A DNA stretch of 64,000 nucleotides, taken from positions 15,118,072 to 15,182,071 of the forward strand of contig NC_044922.1 in the NCBI RefSeq assembly GCF_003576645.1, in the 5' to 3' direction. Below, piece after piece: positions 1 through 8,800 of the stretch. The notes beneath the pieces were generated by a model. The model made no database searches. It worked only from the letters and a program-made list of their open reading frames with translations, and had not been told where the DNA came from. The stretch is from Ipomoea triloba. Its lineage: Eukaryota > Streptophyta > Magnoliopsida > Solanales > Convolvulaceae. The translations under genes were made by a program, and so were the position numbers. Positions within the stretch are counted from its first letter, which is position 1. Every line of letters starts with the position of its first letter.

Positions 1-377
1 TGGAGAAGAAGAATATCATGGAGATGGAATAATGAAGAGGTGCCGAACGTGAAGATTTCAAAATGGGCGGAAATGGATGACACGTCAGATTTCCACCACA
101 AACGGTCAAAAGGTGCACCAATGCTGAAGTGGTCTGATTCCCTACAAACAAGGAATAATGGGAATATAAAAAGAGTAACTTTTACCAAAAGACGAAAGTG
201 GAGCATGGACTCAAGAAAAGTGAACTATGGAACATTCACTACAAGACAAAGAGGTTCAAGTTACAAGATCACCACTCCATGAAATATGCTGAAAATATGC
301 AAGACCCATGATCAGCATGGGAGACAAATTTCAAACGGAATAATTTTCCCTCCAACGGAATTATTCCTCTACTCTCA

Positions 378-384
378 TATATAA
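378..384 (+). promoter_or_regulatory. TATA box of the copia-type LTR
   Basis: TATATAA lies in the 5' part of the LTR, followed by a purine-rich stretch that could be the start of the R region. Its position fits an LTR U3 promoter. Confidence 0.4.
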
Positions 385-743
385 GGACGTAAAGACACAA
401 AAGGAGTGGAAGAGAAGAGAAAAAGAAGGGAAGTGAAGTGAAGGGGTTCGAAATTCTTAAGAAGTGTCTGTCTAAAACGTTCAAAGTGCAAGTGGTTAAC
501 TTGGAATATCATCCTGATATTCAAAATAGCGAGAAAACACATCTTAGTGTTTCAAGAGAGTTACAAAGCTTAAACTGTTATACATCCAGAAGGTGACCGA
601 AGCTGCTCTACATCGAAGTTGATTCAACGATAGCTTGTGGTCAGATTGGAGTCTGTTACATTCAACTGTGACAACCAAAAACACCTTGCTTTGGATTAAG
701 CAAGAGAGGTGGAGTAACCTGGCAGCTGTCCGAGTGAAAGAAA

Positions 744-985
744 CCTGAGGCTTGACGCGGGCTTGGTGATCAAAGGTCAAGTGCTCGAGAGGTGGAGTAG
801 CTGGAAGCGGGGAGAAAGACCTTGGAGAGGCGGAGTAACCTGGGAGCTGTCTTGTGAAGATCCTGAGGCTTGACGCGGGCTTGGTGATCAAAGGTCAAGT
901 GCTCGAGAGGTGGAGTAACAAGAAGCGGGGCGAAAAACCTGAGGCTTGAGGCGGGCTTCGTGATCAAAGCTCAAGCGCTCGATAT
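744..985 (+). repeat. imperfect tandem repeat inside the copia LTR
   Basis: The phrase CCTGAGGCTTGACGCGGGCT followed by TGGTGATCAAAGGTCAAG and GCTCGAGAGGTGGAGTA starts at 744 and again at 862. A diverged, shorter copy starts near 938. The unit is about 118 bp, then 76 bp. Open frames over this block on the minus strand are by-products of the repeat. Confidence 0.75.
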
Positions 986-1351
986 TGTACTAAATAAGGG
1001 AAGTTTTTAGTGCAATCCTTCCAGGGAGTTTCTGGAAGAAGAGTGGACGTAGGCGGGTTGGCCGAACCACTTAAAAATCTTTCTTGCATTTACTTACTGT
1101 TTTTATCTCTCGCTAACCTCTCGATTGCACTGCATATAAACGCACTTCTCGAACTAACTCGAACTCGTGCTAACTAAAAGGGGATAACATTTCCGCTGCG
1201 CATAAAACTTTGTCTTCACCTCGTGAGGTATCGAACCTAAACATCCTAAGTTCAATATACACGAGAGGTTGAAAAGATTTGCAAAAACTTATACAAGTCT
1301 ATTCACCCCCCCCCCCCTCTAGACTTGTACCCCATCCCCTTGGGACCAACA

Positions 1352-3721
1352 TAAATAAATAAATAAATAAGTTTTGATTGGCGGTTCAAAATCGAAATTG
1401 GAACCGAACCGTACCGATTTATCAAAATAAGTATTTGATCATTTTCACTATATATGACTATGGTTAAGTTAAAGTTCACGGTTCACCAATTAAATAATTT
1501 TATTTTTTCGGTTTTGAATCGTAACCAGAACCGTCCATACTATTTCGGTATGATTGCTACAGTGTTTGGTTAAGTTTGAACCGAATCGTGGTCATCCATA
1601 CATATAAGTAATAATTTGTTGGAGAAGAAAAATAAATGAAATAATTATTTTTAAGGGTAACAATATCAATTTAACATTTCAGGGGGAAAAACTGCCACTT
1701 TAATAGCACATGAGAAAAAAGTGCTATATGCACATAACATAGGGGTAAAAAGTGTTATTTTCCCTATTATATTCTCCTTCATATGCGAATCTTTTTTTTA
1801 TTTTTTATTTTACCCTCAAAAAAAGCGAATTCTCACTCACATAATCCTTCCTTACATTTCTACACAACAAAATAATAGAAAAAATAAATCATAATGACTC
1901 AATGATTTTGTTTTTTAAATAAATCATTTTTACTTTTTAAAGAAAGCTCAATGGTAAAAACTCATTTTGAGCTTCTCTTTGTCAAGTCAACAAAGAGTGA
2001 GAAAACAAACTAACAGAAAATATTAGGTAAGTTGAAGCTCCGAAGAACATGCTTCATACACTAGACGCAATGTTAGCGAATTTTTTAATTTTATTTTTAC
2101 AAATCCTCAAGAAATGTATGTTTTGTTAACAATAATCTCGCACGGACCGGCTTGATCTAGACGTGAGGGCCGAGCAGAAGCTTAATTAGCAGTAGTCTGG
2201 TGCTTGCCTTTTTCATCCAACCCGACCTTCTCAAGTCGGGACGACCTATTCAACCAAGTATACTTGGGAGCTAAGCATCACTTCTTTGTTTCAACCCAAT
2301 TGCATTAGAAACGAGCTTAGGACATCAGGAACCTTAGTACACGTTGGAAAATCAATGGAGCCTTCGACCTTTCCCTATGCATGGATCACACGTGCCGCGC
2401 ATGCCGAGCTTCTGGTATGTGCCCCCCACCCCCCGCGATAAATGAGAGACTTTTGACACTTACACTTACCATATCATTGTCCGGGACACTCTAGCCTCAC
2501 GTTCCGAGCTTAAACTTAAACCAACAAGCAAACCATAAAAGGATCCCTCTACGGTCCGATCCGATCCTAGTACCCGAGCGTATATATGGATACCTCCGTA
2601 TTTATTACATCAACTACCCATGTAAAGTTCATTTTGACTTTGTTAACTTGAATTGATCCGTCATGAATAACCTAAAGGAGTTTATTATCTTGTGATCTTT
2701 TCATTGGCTAGGTCTTTTATATAAATCAAACTATATTTGTGTCAAAAGTTAAGAAAAAATTCTGATTAGTCTTGTTGTCATATTCTCACACCCATTTATA
2801 AATCTTATGTTTTCCCATTTTCAATGCTTACTCATATACCATATCCATATTAATTACATTTGGATATAAAAATGTGATGTCATCACTATATTTAACTAGT
2901 CTTTTTATTTTCCTTTTATCAAAATACTAAAAAGTTTGATGATCAATATTTTGTTTTTAATATTTTTTTTAAAAAAAAAAGACATTGATGACCAAATTTT
3001 TTTAGACAAATTTTATATTATTTAATGTAAAATTAAATTAAAACTTTTAGAATTTTTATTCTTGAAAATAAGGCTCTGTTTGGTAGAGTTTATAGCTTAT
3101 TTGTAAAATAAGCTACAAGTTCTATTTGGTATAACTTAAAAGTTTAAAATAATATTTTATATTGAAATGCTCTTCCAACTAGCGTTTTAATATTGACTTT
3201 TAAATTCTTTTATCATTATTAATTTACAAAAATGACACAAATATCACTGTTTAATTAAAATATTGATATCTAAATATTTTTTTAAATATTCTAAAGCCTC
3301 CCAATCATTTAGCGTAGTTTTCATCAAGTTGGAAGCCATAAAAAACCTATTGTTTCTCTGTAATTTTACATTTTCGTTTCAAAGAAGACAATTTCTCTAA
3401 TCCTCTCTTACGCAATGACGATTAACAAGAGTCAAGGTTAATCACTTTTAGGCTTCCTTTTTAAAAGACCAGTATTCAGTTATGGACAATTATATGTTTC
3501 TCTTTGATGAAGAGTCACAAACTCAAATAGTTTGAAAATTTTGATTTGTGATAAGGAGAACACCCAAAGTAATTCTGCAACAAACATTGTATACAAAGAG
3601 GTTTTCCAAAATTTGTAAACCTTTATTATAATATTTAATCCTAGTTTCTTTCATACACTTCTACAATGATTTTTCATTTTTTTAAATTTCTTCCTTAATT
3701 CATCATATCATAATTGTTGTT
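1352..3721. other. AT-rich intergenic DNA, no gene seen
   Basis: It begins with a TAAA microsatellite (1352-1370). About 1380-1600 contains scattered GGTTCAAAATCGAA and GAACCGAACCG words typical of decayed plant repeats. Positions 2130-2590 are less AT-rich, with no coding frame I can recognise; this may be an old LTR remnant. Near 3073 there is a GGCTCTGTTTGGTAGAG sequence resembling one end of a TIR element, but I could not find its partner. No gene is supported. Confidence 0.5.
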
Positions 3722-3745
3722 GTGTATCACACGGGTAAACACTAG
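3722..3745 (+). mobile_element. Helitron 3' terminus
   Basis: A short hairpin (GTGT ATC ACAC) is followed by GGGTAAACA and ends in CTAG at 3742-3745, with T as the next base. Plant Helitrons end in a short hairpin followed by CTRR and insert between A and T. A second terminus of the same kind occurs at 58700. I could not find the 5' TC end for this copy. Confidence 0.5.
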
Positions 3746-4299
3746 TTTAATATAAAAGGAAAGTAGTTCTCTATTTAAATATCTAATAAATGGATAAGAT
3801 TAAAACAAATAGATAATATGAAACAATATATTAAAACATTTCATCCCTAATCTATTTCATAACATATTTTAAAATACACAAAAATTAAATCCAAACATTA
3901 CTACTTTATTATGAGATGCTAAATCAGACTAACCTCATCCCAAAAATTGAATGTCTTGCTAAATGATGTGGCAAGAGAGAAATTTTTTTTTTCAGCCTAC
4001 GTGGATAGCAATGGGAGAGAAATTGCTAACTTAGCAAGTGGAGAGAGAAGCAATGTGGTAGCTTTTTCTGATAATCATTTCACCTTTTCCTTTTTTGTAA
4101 TTTTTATTATTTCTTTTAATATTATTTTATTATTATATTTATAGTATAATATGAAAGTGGATTCATTTTTTAGAATAAGAGAGATTTGCAGAGATGTAGA
4201 ATAAATATTGGAGAATTTGCAAATTTGATGATGTTGAAATATGACTCATTTTAAAAAGTGAGAGATATTTGCAGGGATAAGGATAGCCTCATAAATGTG

Positions 4300-4339
<40 letters not shown>
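3746..4339. other. AT-rich spacer ending in a (TA)n run
   Basis: No recognisable gene. A (TA)n run at about 4302-4337 is the target in which the following MITE sits. Confidence 0.6.
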
Positions 4340-4932
4340 GTCATAATCAGGTGTGGGCCGTCCCTTAACGTGCGGTCAGTGCGGCCGCACCACTATGTAT
4401 ACAAATATACACCACTCAATGTTACGCACCACACAAATATACATCATTAGGTACGCATCACCAAAAAATACACCATTAGGTATGCAAATATACACCACAC
4501 AGTGTTAGCAAATACATCATTAGGGGCAGGGGAGTTATGGTGCATTATTTTTGGGTGTGTGGTGTTAGCAAATACCACATTTGAACATACATATATATGT
4601 ATATACATATATATGTATATATACATGTATACATATATGTATATATACATATATATGTATGTATATATACATATATATGTATGTCATGTATACATATATG
4701 TATATATACATATATATACGTTATATACATGTATATATGTATATACATATATGTACATATATGTATATACATATATACATGTATATAACGTATATACATA
4801 CATATATATGTATATATACATATATGTATACATGTATATATACATATATATGTATATATACATATATATGTATGTTCAAATGTGGTATTTGCTAACACCA
4901 CACACCCAAAAATAATGCACCATAACTCCCCA
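4340..4932 (+). mobile_element. fold-back MITE with a microsatellite in its centre
   Basis: The left end, TCATAATCAGGTGTGGGCCG at 4341, is shared with MITEs at 22422 and (inverted) near 62530 and 62910. Internal words such as TACACCACTCAATGTTA are also shared. The segment 4528-4590 (GGGGAGTTATGGTGCATTAT onward) returns as its reverse complement at 4872-4932. The two arms enclose about 280 bp of alternating TATACATA/TATGTATA sequence. The matching outer right end is missing: the microsatellite simply continues into the retroelement. Confidence 0.65.
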
Positions 4933-5425
4933 TATACATATATGTATATATACATATATATGTATGTATATACGTTATATACATATATATGTATATATAC
5001 ATATATATGTATATATACATATATGTATATACATATATACATGTATATAACGTATATATATGTACATATATGTATATACATATATACATGTATATAACGT
5101 ATATACATACATATATATGTATATATACATATATGTATATACACATATATGTATATACATATATACATGTATATACATATATGTATACATATATATGTAT
5201 ATACATATATATGTATATACATATATGTGTATATACATATATGTATATATACATACATACATATATATGTATATATACATATATGTATATACATATATAT
5301 GTATATACATATATGTATATATACATATATGTATATATACATATATATGTATGTATGTATATACATATATGTATATATATACGTATACGTATATATGTAT
5401 ATATACATATATACGTATATATATG
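4590..5425. repeat. self-complementary TATACATA/TATGTATA microsatellite
   Basis: Alternating purine-pyrimidine sequence with ACGT islands (ACGTTATATACATG and its reverse complement). It encodes long I/Y/M/T/V-rich frames in all six frames, none of them a gene. The same array resumes at 14861 on the far side of the inserted retroelement. Confidence 0.9.
4718..4791. repeat. perfect 74-bp palindrome
   Basis: The sequence from ACGTTATATACATG at 4718 to CATGTATATAACGT at 4791 equals its own reverse complement, centred on ATGTACAT. A few more matching bases lie on each side. It is the core of the fold-back described above. Confidence 0.85.
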
Positions 5426-5795
5426 TGATGGAATAATTAGGACCGGGTGCGGAGCAAGAGCCGGGCAAGAAGGAACCGGGGCAAGTACGACCCGGAGGCG
5501 GCCACGTGGCGGGCTAGCCACGGTCAGCCGCGGCCGAGCGTGGCTCGCGGCACGCTCAGCCCGGCTGAGCGTCCGCGGCACGCTCAGCGTGGCTCGCGGC
5601 ACGCTCAGCCCAGCTGAGCGTCATCGGCACGCTCAGCCCAGCTGAGCGTCATCGGCACGCTCAGCCCAGCTGAGCGTCCGCAACGCTCAGCCCAGCTGAG
5701 CGTCCGCAACGCTCAGCCCAGCTGAGCGTCCGCGGCACGCTCAGCCTCGCTGAGCGTCCGCAACGCGCTCAGCCATGCTGAGCGTGATCTGCGGC
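5426..5795 (+). mobile_element. 5' half of a GC-rich LTR (plus orientation)
   Basis: It begins TGATGGAATAAT, the same 12 bases that begin the LTRs at 12469 and 14400. It then runs into GC-rich sequence (AGGACCGGGTGCGG) and an array of palindromes. Bases 5709-5795 are an exact reverse complement of 12004-12090, so this piece is inverted relative to the LTR half at 11647-12103. Confidence 0.65.
5552..5795. repeat. array of GC-rich palindromes
   Basis: About eight copies of ACGCTCAGC-NNN-GCTGAGCGT in tandem, separated by CCGCGGC, CATCGGC or CCGCA. The stem is constant, while the three loop bases vary (CCG, CCA, CTC, CAT). Each copy can form a 9-bp-stem hairpin. Confidence 0.85.
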
Positions 5796-5869
5796 GCCTT
5801 ACATTTATTGTGTCACGAGAAAAGAAAAAACGAACTGAAAGGAGGGCGGACCGCCTTACATTTTTAACG

Positions 5870-8800
5870 TTACTGGAAGTACTTAACTAAATGTTCTGAA
5901 TTCCAGACCCTTTCTACTTCTTTGCCCTTCGGCGTCCTCAGCTTGTAACTGCCGGGGCGGACCACGGCTGAAACTATGTAAGGTCCTTCCCAGCGCTTGG
6001 CTAACTTGCCACCGTCTAGGGGCTTGCTGGCTTCGCGGCGCCTTAGCACGTAATCGCCGACTTGGAAGTATCGGGGCTGTGCTCTTTTGTCATGGTATGC
6101 CTTAGCCTGTCTTTGGTAGTTTTCCGCGCGCACCATGGCTGCTTCGCGTTTCTCGTCTATCAGGTGGAGGTCAGCCCGGTGGTGCTCCTCGTTGCGTTCG
6201 GGATCGTATTCCTCACTTCGTCGCGTCGGAATGATAGCCTCTGCCGAAGCTCTAGCTTCGAATCCGTAGCACAGCGCGAATGGGGTCTCGCCTGTTGCTT
6301 TTCGTGGCGTGGTGCGATACGCCCAAAGGACCGCCTCTAGGTTCTCGACCCACGCTCCTCCCGCCGCCTCCAGGGTCTTCTTCAACCCGTCTACTATCGT
6401 GCGGTTGGCATTCTCCACCTGGCCGTTCGCTTGGGGGTAGGCCACGGAGACTTGGGTGTGGGTGATGCGCCACTCCTGGCAGAACAACTTGAACTCCTTT
6501 CCCTCGAACTGGCGACCGTTATCGGAAATGATTTGCATTGGCACCCCGAAACGGCATAGTATGTTGGAGTATATGAACTCTTTGCACCGGACGCTGGTAA
6601 TGCTTGCTAGGGGTTCGGCCTCCACCCACTTCGTGAAATAATCCACCGCGACGATGACATATTTTCGCTTGCCCGAGCCCATGGGCAGGGCTCCTACAAT
6701 ATCGATGCCCCACCTTGAGAATGGTATGACAGAGCTAATCGGAGTGTAGTTGGTGGCGGGTCGGCCCGGGCCGGTCTGGAATTGTTGGCAAGTCGGGCAG
6801 CTCCGTGCGTAATCCGCACATTCCTTCGCCATCCCCGGCCAGAAGTAGCCTTGAAGTATGGCTCTCCGAGCCATGGTATAAGCTCCCTGATGGGCTGCGC
6901 AAGTTCCTTCGTGAATCTCCTCGATGAGAGCCCGGGCTTCATCTGGGTATAAACACCTTAGCAACGCCCCGTTATAGGACCTCTTGTATAGGATGTCCCC
7001 GATAAGCTCGTATGTCGGGGCGCGTCTCTTGGCTGCCTTAGCGTCGACCTCATCCGGGGGTAGGGTGCCCGTCCTCTTGTACTGCACGAGATGGTCCAAC
7101 CAACAGGGCGGACGGCTTTGCACGGGCATGACCGGATATGCCTCCAAGCTGGACTTATGGAGGTCCTCTATCCTTGCAATTTTCGAGATGTATTCTGGGG
7201 TGGCCTGGCTGAGCTTGGAGAGCGTATCAGCTTCTGCGTTTTGCTCTCTTGGTATTTGCAAAATTTCGTGTTGGGCGATCTGCCCCAAGACTCGGAGCAC
7301 CACGTCGCGGTACCGGATCATCCTCTCCTCGTTCGCTTCGAACTCGCCGGACACTTGGCCGACCACGAGCCTGGAGTCGCACCGAATTTTCAGCTTTTCG
7401 ACCTTCATGCTCACTGCGAGTTGGAGTCCGCACAGCAGCGCCTCATACTCGGCTTCGTTGTTTGATAATTTAAAATGGAAACGGAGGGCGTAATACGCCC
7501 GGAAGCCTTCCGGGGTTACCAAGACGACCCCTCCTCCACATGCCTTGCTACTCGAGGACCCGTCAGTTGATAGGGTCCACCACTCTTCCTCCGCGTTCCT
7601 TGCCTGCTCTGTGGCGTCGCGGGCAGTGCACTCGACTATGAAGTCTGCGAGGGCCTGCCCCTTGATGGTTGGTCTAGGCTTGAAATGGATGTCAAATTGG
7701 CTGAGCCTCATAGACCACTTCACGAGTCGGCTTGCCGACCCTGCGCGCCTTAGCACCGCCTCCAGCGGTAGGTTCGTGAGTACGTGCACTGGGTGAGCCT
7801 GAAAATAATGGTTTAACTTTTTTGCTGTGGCGTCGACAGCGAATATGGCCTTCTCTGTTGGAGAGTATCGGAGCTCTGCCCCCCGTAGGGCCCTGCTCAC
7901 GTAATACACGGGTCTTTGTACTCCCGCATCATCCCGGACCAGCACGGAACTGATCGCGGCTTGCGAGATACCCAAGTACAAATATAAGACTTCCCCTTTC
8001 TCTGGCTTAGCCAGGGGAGGCAAGGACATCAAGTAGGCCTTGAGGTCGTCGAAGGCCTTCTGACACTCGGCCGACCACTCAAAACCGCTACTCTTCTTGA
8101 GAACCCCGAAGAAAGGTAAGGACTTCTCGGCCGACCTCGAAAGGAAGCGTCCGAGGGCGGCCAAGCGACCATTGAGGCGCTGGACCTCGCGGAGGGACCT
8201 CGGGGGCTCCATCTCCAGTATGGCCTTCACCTTGTCGGGGTTGGGCTCTATGCCCCTCTTGGAGACCATGTACCCCAAGAACTTCCCCCCATGTACCCCG
8301 AAGGTGCACTTTTTGGGGTTTAGGCGTAAATCGAACTGGCGCATAATTGAAAATACCTCTGTTAAGTCCTCCGTGTGGAGGTCGGTCTCCGAGCTCTTCA
8401 CTATCATGTCGTCGACGTAGGCTTGTAGGTTCCGGCCGAGCACCTTTTTAAAGACTTTGGCGACCATTCTCGTGTATGTGGCCCCGGAGTTCTTGAGCCC
8501 GAAGGCCATCACCCGATAGCAAAAAACACCTTCAGGAGTGGTGAAAGCCGTTTTTTCCTCGTCCAAAACACCTTCAGGAGTGGTGAAAGCCGTTTTTTCC
8601 TCGTCCTCCTCGTGCATAAAAATCTGGTGATAGCCGCGAAATGCGTCGAGAAAACTCATGAACGCGCAGCCTGCTGTCTCGTCCACCAGCTGGTCGATGT
8701 TCGGGAGCGGGAACGGGTCCATTGGGCATGCCTTGTTGAGGTCCGTGTAGTCCACGCACATCCTCCACGTCGGCGGTTTGGGTGCGAGGACCACATTCGC

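Larger units (their letters stand above)
1..1351 (+). mobile_element. LTR of a Ty1/copia-type retrotransposon, left edge outside window
   Basis: This looks like a long LTR read on the plus strand. A TATA-like box lies near 378. The block at about 1030-1075 (GTGGACGTAGGCGGGTTGG, then CCGAACCAC) and a C-rich run followed by CTAGACTTGTACC are of the type I know from ends of plant copia LTRs. It terminates in CCAACA at 1346-1351. No primer-binding site or coding region follows, so it is either a 3' LTR or a solo LTR. The left boundary and target duplication cannot be seen because the window starts inside it. The family assignment (SIRE/Tork-like) is from memory of the motif and is not proven. Confidence 0.6.

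Noticed and set aside
544..967. 115- and 65-codon minus-strand frames with repeated MITKPASSLR
   Set aside because: Produced by the tandem repeat inside the copia-type LTR; the repeated peptide matches the DNA repeat period.
4447..5645. Many open frames of 60-307 codons rich in I, Y, M, T and V on both strands
   Set aside because: They are translations of an alternating TATACATA microsatellite that lacks stops in all six frames; no protein family looks like this.
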